Below are positions 46,891 to 60,235 of a stretch of 64,000 nucleotides of DNA, piece after piece. Positions within the stretch are counted from its first letter, which is position 1. Every line of letters begins with the position of its first letter. The translations under genes and the position numbers were made by a program. The notes beneath the pieces are model-generated. The model worked only from the letters and a program-made list of their open reading frames with translations. It searched no databases and was not told where the DNA came from. Origin of the DNA: Lepisosteus oculatus (Eukaryota; Chordata; Actinopteri; Semionotiformes; Lepisosteidae); contig NC_090711.1 in the NCBI RefSeq assembly GCF_040954835.1, positions 4,471,501 through 4,535,500 on the forward strand, given 5' to 3'.

Positions 46891-48639
46891 AATTCGTGTT
46901 TAAGCTATTTAAAGTTGATAACTTTCAAGGTTGGCTGTGTGGCATTGTGCACAAGAACCCCCCTCAGAAAATTGTTCTGTGCTCTTAAATTTTAAAGAGA
47001 AAGGCAAGCTGTGAAGAATTTGAAGGAAACCTGCCACACTGCAACATCCCCTTGCCATCCAATTGCTATTTGTGCATTTTTCTGACAGTATTCAATGCCT
47101 CATTACACATGCATACCAGCCTATAGCAGGAACAAAGGAGACATCACCCCCTTGTCAAATATAAATGTCACTTGTTATTGTCTTCAGACTCTGGTGACAC
47201 AAAAGACATATCTTCACAGAAGTTATGCAGAGAGCCGTGTGCACACCCAGGTGGGGAAAAGAGAGCTCAAAATGTTTGTAGACTACAATAATTACACCAA
47301 TAAGGCACCGTAATGGATGTCTACTGTCACAAAGGATTAGGTTGGATTTTTGAAGTAAAAATGTCAGTAATAACTGGAGGCAGAATCGATGCACATGTGG
47401 TCAGTTAAACAACGTCCATTCCTGTTTCTGCAACACTAAACCCTGGCTGGCTTTTTTTTCTCAGATCTTGCAATTGAACCAAATTGCCTCCATAATACAA
47501 CCCCCATCTTGCAGTAATTTGCACAGTGTATTGCACTTTGGAGCTCAATTACCAGAGCAGCAGGCAGGACTGAACCTGTGCTCCTTTTTTCACTGCTTCT
47601 CTCCTGTTTCCATGACTGCTCCACTGCTGCACTCTGGTACGCCTTCAAAAGAGCAGTCTGCTTACTCATGTCCAAGGAATCCAGGCATTTGCTGCCATTC
47701 TTTAACCTTCAGTGCACTAGCAAAAGAATATATCTACCAGGCTGCGAGCAAGCAAAGCTGTTCATCATTGTTTGTGTGTGACATTCACTTGGATACATGC
47801 TGGAATTTCATATGTTTCATTGTTTTGCAAATTACTGTAATTTCATTTAATGCCCTTGCTGCAGAGGTCACTTGAATAAGTCTCTCATTAGCTCGTTAGT
47901 TCTGGAATAGGCATGAACTGAGGCACATTCGGCAGATAGTGGCAAAGGGTAAGATTCTGTTTTCAAATGTCTATCTTCTTTTAAGAAGACGATCCATGTC
48001 TATTTTGTTGCCTTAACTAGATCACTGTAAATAAAATGTATTTAAGGGGAAGAGCATTTGCTAACAGGTAATACTGTACATAAATACTGAAAGATTGTTT
48101 CAGAAGGCCTTCTCTATTGGTTTCTCATAATTAAACTGGTATTATGTCAGTGTTGCAGTGCTCATTCAGTGTGAGCTTGGTGATGTAACCTTCCAGGGCT
48201 TGAAAGGTATTGTAAACCCATTGAAGGCATTGAAGTTTGACAAATTAATTGTGTTTTAATTATTTAAATGAGTTGTGCTTCTTTTTCTTTTAACCTTTCA
48301 TCACCATCACTGGAATCAATGCTGTTTTCAGCTACAAATGTTTAGAAGGAATCAGATGGATTCACAAATTGTGCAGCAGAACTAAATCTAGAGCTTTAAA
48401 AGTCACTGCAGCAAACTGTGTAGAAAATCTTGTCAGATAATCGTGGGTTCTAGATTCTGCAATGAAAAAAGACACTGGAGAAACGTGAAATTCAGGAAAT
48501 AAAAATGCCTCATTTTGCGGAGCACTGGTTTCATGAAAAGCCTTAAGCTTATAATTATTTTGGGAGAAATAAATGTTAGAATTTGTTCAACTCATTACAA
48601 GAAAAAAAAAATCCATGTGGGTAGTGTGGGGACGAAGCA

Positions 48640-49200
48640 GACAGACGGGATCCTGTTCGGACAGGCGGTCATCTTTCAGGCTGCCTCACTTTACCATGGC
48701 AACCGGAGAAGTAAATACTGTATACAGAACTGTATAGCAACCCGCAAACAGTTTTTCACAACTGGTGCGAGTCTGCAGCGGTCCATTACTGTGACAAGCC
48801 AGGTGACAGTAACAGTAATGCAAATCAGAATATTCCCTTCCACCAACTAAAAACAGATACTGGAATCCCATTAACAGAAGATATAAAGGTGTACGTGCTG
48901 ACAAGTAACATTTATTCCTCCACTCGTGTATTCGCTTTGCAGGTTTTCATACGTTCCGTTTCTCATCCGATACGGTGACACAGACCGTTTGTCTGGAAAT
49001 CGGTGCTGAAATGAAAGTGTCAGAAAGAGAAATAATCCCGCTTTACGATTTGAAAAAAAAAAGGTGTTTTAAAAAAGGAATGTCTTTGTGTCCGTGTATC
49101 GTTATGCACGGGAAAAGATCAACGATGACAAAGTCAATTACAGACGAAAAATATTTGTCAGAGTTTTTCAGGTACTGTATGTACAGAAGATGCCGAACTG
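48640..49200. promoter_or_regulatory. CpG-retaining pocket in XKR7 intron 1
   Basis: About two dozen CpGs in 560 bp (for example ggacgaagc, catacgttccgtttc, atccgatacggtg, cccgctttacga, gtccgtgtatcg), with otherwise modest GC content, set in strongly CpG-depleted intron. An 80-codon plus-strand frame lies inside (48975-49217) but resembles no protein I know. Possible alternative promoter or enhancer, or a young insertion. Confidence 0.35.
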
Positions 49201-51509
49201 TATTATTCTTTAAATAACTTTACACTTCGTAAGAGTTTTGGGTTAGAGAATTCTGAGACAAATACAAGTCAAGGTGTGGAGGCTGTGAACCGTGAATGCT
49301 AAATATCTTCCTGGAATTCAGCACTTATTTGCTCCGTTTGCATTATGTAATTTTCCAGTTAAACACTTTGAATATATTATGGACCCGAAGGAGCTCATTT
49401 AAAAGCACCCATAAAACCCCAGGGACTCCAGAGCAATGTTCAGCATTGTTTCAAACAGTTTACTTTGCCCACTTTTAACAGTTTGTTCAATTGGGCTTGA
49501 ATTTTAAGTAAATTAAGTTTATATTTTTGATTTCACAGCCAAGTGCAAACACTTTCAATTAGAAAGGTTACCCATATGGAACAGCAAGATGTGCCTAAAA
49601 TGTAAAAACGACTTTTCACTGTAGGTTTCCTTTCGAAATGCCTGTCACGAACAAGTGCCAGTACAGGCAAGTGACGAAGGCAGCTATGGGCTCAATGCAT
49701 AACCTATGGAGATAAAAATAAATCACTGTTATTGTGGGTTAATTTCCTTATATCTCCTTTAAATAATGCCAGCAAGCACACAAACACCAGTGTGAATTGG
49801 GATGCATGATGATGTGAGGTACTTGGACAGGGATGTTTTCTCTCTTTGGACTGCAGCAAAGAATCCCAGTCCTATTTTAGGTCTGCTGTAGCCAAGAGAA
49901 AACACTGTTTTGAAAGCCCTCTGTGTTAACATGACAGTTGGTGCAGCAACAATACCACCACCTCTGTGACCAGCATGCTGTCCTGGTACTCTCGCAGCTC
50001 AGAGCACTCTAAGCTGCAACAAGAAGGACCTGAATTGTCCCAGTGGTGAGAAAGTGGGCCGTTCCCCAATTCACAGAATGGAAAATTGTTCACTGGGGAA
50101 ATTAGAAGCTCCAATATAAATCATAATAACTCCAAGTTTTAAAAAATATTGTGACCTAGTTTGGGCTGAAACTTGGCCTTTTACTTTGTCTTTTTGTAAA
50201 AACGGCATAGAAACATACAGTAAGAACGTTAACTAAAATGAAGAAGCCATTTGTTTAATTTCAGCAGCTTATCGAAATGGGCACCTAAAGGAATCAGTAT
50301 GTTTTGTTATAGACACCTTGAACCCAAATGACAATGTCAACATGACTTGTTTTTGTACCTAGGAATACTCCCTCATAAGGTGACATTCAGTATTAGATTT
50401 TGCATTTGAATTCAGAGCCATAATTGTCCCTCACTACTAGAAGATATTTTATAATTAGCCAGTAGACAGTGAGTTAATTTGTTTTATTACACCACTCTTA
50501 TTTAAATGGTCTGATCCACACCTTAAGGTTAACAATTAAAGATCAGTTTAGATGGCTAAGTCATGAACTTCTTAGTGACCTTCTAGTAACATGAAAAGTA
50601 ATGTAATCAGCTCACGTCTACTGAGTATGTGTAAAACGAGTCGAGTTATATAGAGTCCTAAGTGAAAAGAACTAGGGTACTCCATTAAAGAGTCATGTTA
50701 TATTCAGAAGATACATAAAGAAAAGTACACATAATAGCAGTACTATTATGTTCTCAGGCCAGAACCAGTAGAACACTGAGATTCGGTGCTTGTTCTATTG
50801 GTTGGGTTGTGACCTGTGGAAGACAACATGAGGGAAAGATGTCAATATAAGGAGTGCCTTTGATTGGACAGTCACATAGAAGTAGGAGCATTTAAGTGTT
50901 GCATCTGTCACTGTGCATATCTGGACAGGTACTCTTTTTGCTACCCATCTTCTAACTCATATTGTCTCTATAAAATCGTGGGAGATAGCCTAAAATATCC
51001 TGAGAACATGTACAGCATTTATCTGTTTTCCTACAGTACTTCCCCTGTACACAATCTTAAATATTGTAGGTGGAAGACCAGCAACACCTCAATACAGTGT
51101 ATGTGAGACTCTAGAAATAACACATTGGACCTTAATATAGCTGCATGAAACAACAACAAAGAAAATCAATTGAAGTAAATTATGAAAAAGCAGAAGTGAT
51201 GAATTACAGAAAAATTGAATCATATTAACAAACACTCTTCCAAATCATTTCTCAACACTACATTGCCTAGAGCAATAAAATAAATACAGCAACATTTTTC
51301 TGCCAGCATGAGATTCAGCTTGAGACCCACACTGACAAACATTGAATACAAGAAGTTTGCATCTTTTGAGTCATTTTTTCATCCTGATTTCTTTTTCTTT
51401 TGTTTGTATGTCTATGCTTCTCTATATCCATGCATGCATTTGTCTATTTATATTTATATGCACGAAATCTGCTACTACTGCTTTTTGTATTTTTAATTTA
51501 ATGTTTACT

Positions 51510-51650
51510 CATGCAGTTGGGAGGCAGTGTAATGGATGGTAATGGGAGGCAGTATCTTTGGATTACTGACAGGTTGTGGGTTCAAGTCTCTACTGCAGAT
51601 CCTGTTGTTGAGACACAGATTTTACTCCAGCAGTGTATGTGGGGACCAGC
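51510..51650 (+). mobile_element. Second type of tRNA-derived SINE, decayed head
   Basis: gggaggcagtgtaatggatg, then ggattactgacaggttgtgg and gttcaagtctctactgc, match the head of another widespread fish tRNA-SINE (..gtggttaaggag..ggaaggttgtgggttcaaatccc..). The B box gggttcaagtctc is recognisable. The tail is lost. Confidence 0.55.
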
Positions 51651-54600
51651 ATTGCTGGACAATAATCCCTTTGATGAACCAACGTCACATCTAGGGGTAG
51701 TCATGTGCACTCAAGTCCGCCTAACACAACAGAAACTAGAGTGGGCTCTGGCCTCATGAGCTCTGGCATCAATTTGTTCACATTTTATATTCTCAGCTGG
51801 AATTTGGAATTTGCCAGTCATTTGTTCATATATCGGCTCCTAGCAACAATTCCTGTACTACATGTAGAGAATGAGGGAGGCGCCATTTATCAGAGCCATT
51901 CATGTAAAGTAGGCTCTTGTCATCTGCGAATTTACTTATTTGTGATTCGGACTGGCTGATGGTATCTTGGATAAAAGAAAAGCAGAGCAGACTGAGAGCC
52001 AAAGACTGTTTAGCACAACTTTCAAATTAGTGGTGCAACAGACTGGGGATCATGAGATGGATTTTGCTAGTGAGTGAGCCTCTCCCTGCCACCTGCCCAA
52101 GTACCCTCAACCCAGCTTCTGCTTCTCAAAGTGAGCTTGTTTTTACAGTATATGGTAACGAACGCTCCAGGTTCCGTGTCAGCAGTTTGGAGAATGACAA
52201 GCTGGAGATGACTTTAGAGGTTCACTGATAGTTTTATTTCCCACTTCATTACAATGGCACATGTTAATCATGGAGAGAGCAAGTGCAGACATCCACTGAA
52301 TGCGGAGGAGGGGTTTTTATTGAATGTTATTTATGTTAACTGATTACTACTGTACATGTTTGTGATTACTGTTGTTCTTTAAGAAGTTCAATGATATTTT
52401 AATTGACTAAAAGCCAAAGCACTAGTGCCTTAATTATCATATAAAGGAGGGTTTCTATTGTCTTTTAACCATACCCACTATAAACTGCAGTGCATATGTG
52501 ACGGTATGGAATGGACTTTGTTACATGTGAATTTGACTATTCACAACGGTTCCCTGCATTGAGCCCTCACAAATTTTAAGAATGTAGAGAATCTAATTAC
52601 CACTGATTGGAGGACTGACAAATTCCTTACCGTTGTTGCTGCAACCCCATAGGCACCAGCTATCGAGAGCTCTGACTAATTCCAAGCCTACTGCCCGCAC
52701 TACTCCAACAATTGGGTCTTTCTTTTTTATGAAATGCTAGTTGTAGTGAACTAGTGAACTTTCCAATTTGCAACATCTGGGCCATAGCAGTCAACGTGTG
52801 CTCATAGCAAGTGTCTTGACTGACTTGCTGAGCCATCTGGGAGACCCAGCTACTAGCCTTTTCTCCATGTTTTCTTCCAGTTAAAATGTGACACACAAGT
52901 GTAGAAGTCCTTGTATTTTCATATGCCAATTCTTTAATTGATGTTGTGGGACTTGTTTTCCCCTTATAAATAATGGGAAATTTTTAATCGGAAGTAAATA
53001 AGCCCGTGATTTCACTTAGACCACTTACTACAGAGGGGATTGTAACCTAAGCTCCATATCATCTCTGATTGGGTGAAACTACCATGGTCATTCTGTGGAA
53101 CTGATGTCTGACTGCCAGCTAAGTCAATATTTGACAGACGCTAAAACACATGCCATTTAATAGGCTCGCCAAGGGCAGGCAGCCAAACCCTGTGCGGTAC
53201 TGGATATCTGTCTTAAGCTCTATTGATATTTCCAGGATCTATGTACTTGCAGAGAAAACTCTGGAGAAACTATTTGATTTACAGCTGCCCAGTAAAGAAT
53301 AGGCCCATATACATGCAGCAGAAAAGAGGAAAATGTGATTCGTTGCCATAATTGATAAATTCCTCCATTTGGAGGCAGGTTTAATAAAGAAAAAAACAAG
53401 CTCACACAACCATTATTTTCACCTGCCTCTGTCCTGTTGAGCACTGAAGGAGAAACATTATAGCATGACAGACCAAATGAAGGGAATGAAAGGCACTGTT
53501 GAATACTCTGTGGGTTTTCTCTTTTCATGGTTTATTCGATCATCCTTTTTCTCTTTAATTTCTTTAGTTGTGACTGCCCCTAGCAAGCTGAATATTTTTA
53601 ACAGTTTTTAAAATGTCCCCTATGAAACAAATTTAAGTTTGACACTGGTTCTAGCATCAGCAGCAGCAAAGAAGAAGGTGAAACGTCCTCTGTGCTCCCT
53701 GTCTCTAGGCTGTGTAGAAGCATATTTGGCTCACCATGGACAGTAATAGTCTACTGCCTATCAGTGCTGCAGACCTGGTCTTTGGAGAAGAGCACAATTG
53801 GAGTTAGAGCTGTGCGAGGACTAGGGTTCAGGCAGCACTCTGAGACAGTGCACAGGTAACACAAAACGCCTTGGGGGAGCCTGTAGTTATCCTCTCCCTA
53901 AGTCTCCTAACATCATATTGGGTGGAGAGAGATCAACATAGATCACAAGAAGCATGAAATATACACCCGTGAGTCACTAAAAGGACACGTCAAAATGACA
54001 TGAAGGCACAAATAATTAATGCAGCAGTCGGCTGCAGTAAATACACATTCACAATGGAACAATCAGTACATTGGTAGGTTGTTAAAAACATACTGAAGGC
54101 ACGCACTCCAGTAAAAACTGCTCTACAAGACACATACAAAACACATAATGTGTTACTGGTCTGAGAGGGCTGATCATTTGCATGAGTCTTATAAAAATAT
54201 TGCATAACATAAACCATTAAAACACTAAAACATGAGTTTAGATTACAGATATATAACTCAGATGAGCGGATGAATATAGTATGTGCTTTGTTAAATAAAG
54301 CTCTCTTACACAAAGGATGAAGAAAGAGGTACACTTGATTATGCTCGCTCTGTAGACTGTAATTCTCTGATTTATGATGCTGCATTGAGATGAAAAATGG
54401 CCTGTCTATAAGATGTCTTTATTCCTGTTGTCCCATTGCCATTGAGACAAAATCCAATAAAAAATGCTTTACAATTCTAAATTGTAAGGCTAAGCTTACT
54501 TCCACTTCTGTCACTACAGTAATCTGGTAGGCAACACCTGGTTAACAGTAGTTGGGTGATTTAAATGCAAAGTAAAATTCTATTCCTCTCTCAAATAGTG

Positions 54601-57600
54601 ATCATATGTTAACTTCACATTTAAAAAAAACAGGAATTAGCAATTACATGTTCTTTGTAAACACACAGTCTAGAACCCCCAGCTGTGCATCAACTCCTTT
54701 TACCTGCAAAGCAGGAAGGAAAATGGAGTGCATGCATTCCTTTATAGCATGTACCTTCAAGACTCCCATCTTTTCCATGCTTTGAGACCGTGCCACAGCA
54801 CCTACAGTAGAGTCAGCACTGAACAGAAGATGGAGACTGCTCTCAATTACCATAGTGATTACCATAGATCTCATTTACCCAGCAAACCACAGGGGTCATT
54901 GTTGCTCATCAGGTTGAGAATATCATTCCTTATTCAAGACTTATTCCCAACCTCAAAAAGGTCATCTAATGACATAGCCCAAACTTGTAGCAGCAATGTG
55001 CTATATTGGGTAAATGTTTTACAGGTTCTGCCACTAAGAAGTCACCCTCCAACATGTTGACCTGATTTTCAGTTGTTTTACCCCTATGTTTATAAGTCTA
55101 AGTCTAAGTCAGAGCAAGGTTTGATTTTCTCAGCCAGTACATCTACGCAAAAGCCACAGCTATTCATTACGAATATGTCCTTATTTTCTATCATGGTCTT
55201 TTTCCAACTTCAGCTTTCCCGAATTCCCAAAACTAAAGATGGCAGCTTGCTTACTTAATGCATTGTCCCATTGTTGGATTGCTCCGTTTAGAAAGTAGGA
55301 AGAGAAGAACAAAATCACTTTAGCAAAGAGAGAAAAGGAAGACTAATATGTCTCAGCTCAGCAGTTGGGGATAATTATCACAGTATGGTGGCTCTGTGTG
55401 AAGCCAGACAAAGTTACCTTCATGAATTAGCCATTACCACAGAGCTTGTTGTTTCCATGGAGACCTCTATCAAGTACAATGGTTTTTTAGTGCTGGGGTT
55501 TAACAATTTTCGTTTTCTCTGTGATACGATAAATCAGCTAACAGTTGATCACTTTATGGCCTTGCATGTACTCATTTCAGACATATTTGTAATATATCAC
55601 TAAATGTAGAGTTGAGTAGTTTTAAACCAACTTCTTGATGATCTTTACCTGCCGATTGACATGCAACCACTTTTTTCAAGTTAATTACTCTTGTGTCTGA
55701 TACAAGCACCCTTAATCAAATGAAAAACACCACATTGGCTGCATCATGTGCCGGCCTGTTCATTTTTAATGTATAAAAACTGAAATGCACACAATGAGGC
55801 TTAACCGTGAGTAATCAGTTATACTTTTATCTTGGAGGAGCATGAAGCCACAACAAGAAGGAAAATGAAATGAATGAAATGCTGTGTTTTAAATGATAAC
55901 AACTAACAACATGTTCACATACAGATTAAAATATCCTAAATGTGCAGATGTCCTAACTTCAGTAATTTTATGCAATCACAGGTCCATTTTCTGAAGCTCT
56001 GGTAACAACAGGGAGATAGACAGGTTTGCACCAGCCTTTTTATTACAAAATAAAAGCGCTAGTGCAGTGATGGAGAAGAGCAGTAAAAAGCAGCAAGCAA
56101 TTGCAAAGATGTATCAAGGTAGGTCGTACAAGGTCAAAGGATCAAAACCTTGCGCTGCTTACACTTGACAGCTCCATACAGGATCATTACATGCTTTCTA
56201 CAGAACCACCAGCTCTGTGCACCATTCCCCAGCGATTCCACAAGATACATGCTTTATTTACTGTACTGCTAGACTTTAAGTGCTTAAAGCTAGACCTTCA
56301 ACATTTCAAAATCCCCACTAGACAGGTCAAAGGGAGACAGGTAAAAGGGAAACAGATGTCATGTGGCTTTTATACCATTCTTTTAAATCAGCCTTTGATG
56401 TCTTGTGAATGTTTTGTTTCAAGGATAACATAAAGTAGTCTCTTTTTTGACGAAGCTGACATTTTTTTGGGGGGAGGACATGACATGACATGAGTATTAA
56501 CAGGTTATAAACTTGGGTTTTCTTGGCTCTTTAAAGTGTCTCAACCAGGAAGATTGTTCAGAGAGAAGGGGAGAATCCCCATGCTCAGGTGTTGCCAGTT
56601 CAAGTCATATCATTAAGAGAAACTGGGATTTTTCACAAAGCAGCGGGCAGCTGGCTGATTCTTGGCTCTGAAAGCTAGAATTGCTACCCTTACAAACCCC
56701 ACCCGCAGAGGCATTTATCATCTGTCACAGTGTAAGATCCACAATACCTTGGAGTTAGGGCCAAGTGGAGAATAGACACATCTCTCACTGATAATCCCAG
56801 CCAAGACAGCTCTGACTAACCAATTCCTCTCTGACCATGGCAGGACTTGGCCACTTGTGTACCCATGCTTGATGAATCCTAGTCATGGTCAATTAGTCAC
56901 ATGCCCTGAAAACACTAATAACTTTATCGATATTGTGCAGCCTAGGTATACCCAATCGAGACATACAGTACTGTAGCAACAGGGTCTAAAAAACATAAAA
57001 CATCAAAATAATAGAGTGCAATGCATCTATTCCAGAAATGACTCATGCGACACAAGGAGTTTTCATGTTCAGGGCATATGTACAAGGATATTTTTTCTAT
57101 TTATATAGTGACCTTAGCCAGCACACAAGAACAGGCATAGGACATTTTCATTTGAACACAAGGGTGTGAAAACTTACAAATAATCAGTACAGTCACTCAA
57201 GCCTGGATAACATCTTATTGTCATACTGAGCCTAGATGTGATTTTATCCAAAATAACCTTCTTAATTATCGTATATAATCAGAATAAATTAGTGCATTTG
57301 AAAACCAGTGATAAAAATCGTAGTCAAATTGATTAAGTTTAAGATCTTATCTGAAGCTCCAGCAGGAGTGGCTCTCTGAACACATTCCATTTTCCCTTTT
57401 GGAAAGTGCTTGTCAGTGTTTTTCTAATTTTAGCTGTCATTGTAGTTAAAGGCTACAGAGCTCAGAAATACCCAGAGGTCGTCCACAGACTGCCTGTAAA
57501 TCAATTGTAATTTGTGAAATTGTCCTGCAACAGTGCCAGACTCGGAACAGGCCAGGATTTGAGGTAGATAACAGAGTAGGCACAAAAGACCACGCTGCTG

Positions 57601-58124
57601 AGCAAAATACGAAAACGTTAAGAAAAAAGAAACCACACAAATCTGCTTTACCCCTGGAGAGTAGTTGAGAATTGACTTGATGTTCTGGAATCCTGACTGG
57701 CAGGTGACAATGGAGGAACACATGTGTGCACTAATAGTCTCACAGGAAGTAACCATGGAGACAGACAAGTTCAGAGCACATGACAACTACAAAGGAGTTC
57801 TCACAGTGACAGTCATACCCTGAACCTTTAGCAAGCATTAAGCTGACACAATAAGTAACTCACGGCCACAGGTTTCCTCACAGCAGTTATGTTCTTATAA
57901 ACTCATTAGTGGCAGATAATTTGTCTACATTTGCCTTGCAAATTACATCCCAAGCTATTAAAGGTCTAGTGTGCTGTGCTTTCATTTCATTTTACTTTTG
58001 TATGACTCACATCTTTCAAATGTCTACTGTTATACTTGTATGAAAATGTCATGGTTGTCTAAAGGATGAGCCAATTCTTTTGTTGAAGTTTGCATTGTTA
58101 TTGATTTAGATGGTATTCAAAAAT

Positions 58125-58405
58125 TCCTTTTGTGGCAGAGTGACATGAAGGTTAGTTCTGCAGCCTCACAGCTTGATTCCCAGTTCTAGTCTATGGATCC
58201 TTCTGCCAGAGGTGTTCGTGGTTGCCTGATGTTTGCTTTGCTTTCCCTCCCAGAGACATGCTGGCTAGGGTTGACTGGCCATTTTACAGCACATGGCTGT
58301 TTGTTTTACTGCATTCCTCATCAGGACAAGGGACTTCTTGGTAGTAAATGGATCGACTCAGCAGTTTTCTATTATACGATAAGTGTTCCGACAAAGGCCA
58401 CTTAA
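58125..58405 (+). mobile_element. tRNA-derived SINE, near full length
   Basis: gtggcagagtgacatgaagg, then ctgcagcctcacagcttgat, then cttctgccagaggtgttcgt, then ccctcccagagacatgctgg and ctagggttgactggc. This keeps the element order of the SINE at 11393-11620 with scattered changes. Confidence 0.68.
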
Positions 58406-60132
58406 CCCATCGTGACACGGATCAAAGCTGGCGGCCCTGGATGTTTGAGAGCAGCATTTACTACACTGTTTAGAAATGTATCAAGATTTCTAAGTCACCC
58501 AACTCCCACACGATATGTGTAATGGGAAATTACTCCACACCCTCTAAAACTGGCTTGCAATTATTTCTGGCTAAACACTCCTTACAGTAATTCATAAGTT
58601 TCAGCAATGATGAACTACCTTGTACTCAATAAGAACTCCACCACCTTTTGATTATAATCCCAGCTGTGATTGTGTAGGCTGGAATGCTGTTGATTGTGTT
58701 TGAGACAACCACTGCATTTTAATCTTATCAATTTATACAACTTGGGCACTGTACCTGACATTTTTGGTGGTTACTACCAATGCTGATACTGCAACTTCCG
58801 AATGGGTTTCTAATTTCAGATTTCTGAATCTTCCTGTTCCTGGGAAGCTTGAAATGATAAAACTCTTATATATAGAATTCATACATACTGTAAATCTTTA
58901 ATGCCTTTTCAAACAGAAAAATATCATATCCAATTAATTTGCAATGGAGGGAACTGAGGACAAGACAGAGTGTCAGTCACAAGCCTTCTTTTACTTCATG
59001 CTCTGCAAGCTAGACTGAATGGTAATTAAAAGCTGAGAGACAGGTGTAAGCCTATGTGTTAAAATCAATCCACAAAATGTGAATGTTCACTATCCTAATC
59101 CTAACATTCCCTTTTACGAGTAGGGTTCTCTGATTTAGAGCTATGCATAATTCATTACATTTGCATTGTACGAATTGTCACTGTCAATTTCACTTGGACT
59201 TTTAAGTTTTATTAATATTTTTCTGCTGCTGGAGGTAGTATTTGGATTGTAAACAATAGCTGTGTCTTGGTTTAAACATGCAATGTTTATGAACCTGCAA
59301 AACATTTCTAAATCTTTTGAAAATATAAGTGAAAAAATGGCGACAGTAACCTTTGTACTGTTTCCTGGACATTTCACATAAGTTGCTTAAAAATGATTAA
59401 TGATGGCAAACAACCATTCAATTTAATATTTGTTTTTGTCTAGCAATCCTTACATGATTGTCTGCTGTGCGTTAAAAGAGTATCCACTGTCTGTTCATTT
59501 CATCATCTTTTATAGAATGACCCTACTTGAAATAGTTGGCCTTTTTACAGAGTCTTTGGTTTATAACTTATAACTTATAAAAAGCATGGTATTTATAAAA
59601 CATAGACTTACAATGTGAGTCATGTGAGATGTGATAGGCAGCACATTGTTCAAAGGATCATAGTGTCTTTTCTAAAAGACATAATTTAATATGATTGTTA
59701 AATGCATGGTATTTTAATGAGTTCTCTTTAGCATTACAGAATACATGGTTCAGAATACTCCTTTTCTAAAATAACAGTTTGGCATCCCCACCTGTTTTCT
59801 TTTTCTCTATTCTTTCTTTTTGGAATCATTTGGAATTTCTTTGTTGTTAATTAACTTGACTCAATGCTACCAACCCTCTAGCAGTATGGAAGGAATAAGA
59901 AGATTGCATGCTTTCCTCCTGAACACGCTTGGGTCAGAGCAATTTGTCATCTTGCAGACGGCATGGGCCAGACTCAAGCCAACAATGTGTAGATGATAGG
60001 GCTCAGCCTGCATTTTAAATGAGCGTCTGTGCTGGGTGAGTCATTTGGGAGCCCTCATAAAGTATAATTGTTGGCTTCTGAGCAAGAAACCAATCCTGAG
60101 TCTCCACAACTTCAGGTAAACCTGTCTGTAGC

Positions 60133-60235
60133 AAGGGTGTTCAACTCCAGTTCCTGAGGGCTAGAGCTATACTAAGCAGGTTTTCTTAATTTTTTGCCTG
60201 TACACCAACGGAATAAAACATTAACTGTTTATTTT
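60133..60235 (+). mobile_element. hAT-like non-autonomous DNA transposon end
   Basis: caagggtgttcaactccagt, then tcctgagggctagag and gcaggttttcttaat, resembles the terminal caggggtgtccaactccagt..cctggagggcc sequence of fish hAT-type MITEs. Only one end is recognisable. Confidence 0.45.

Noticed and set aside
47468..47875. Plus-strand 135-codon frame in XKR7 intron 1
   Set aside because: Composition is ordinary intronic, with no domain, no splice context and no family resemblance.
53733..53743. accatggacag, resembling the right half of an RE1/REST site in XKR7 intron 1
   Set aside because: The left half does not match; a single half-site of 11 bp is expected by chance in 64 kb. A left-half match at 22862-22871 likewise lacks its partner.
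58305..58325. Minus-strand CTGATGAGGAATGC, a possible hammerhead half
   Set aside because: No GAAA half follows at a suitable distance and the stretch is explained as the end of a tRNA-derived SINE.
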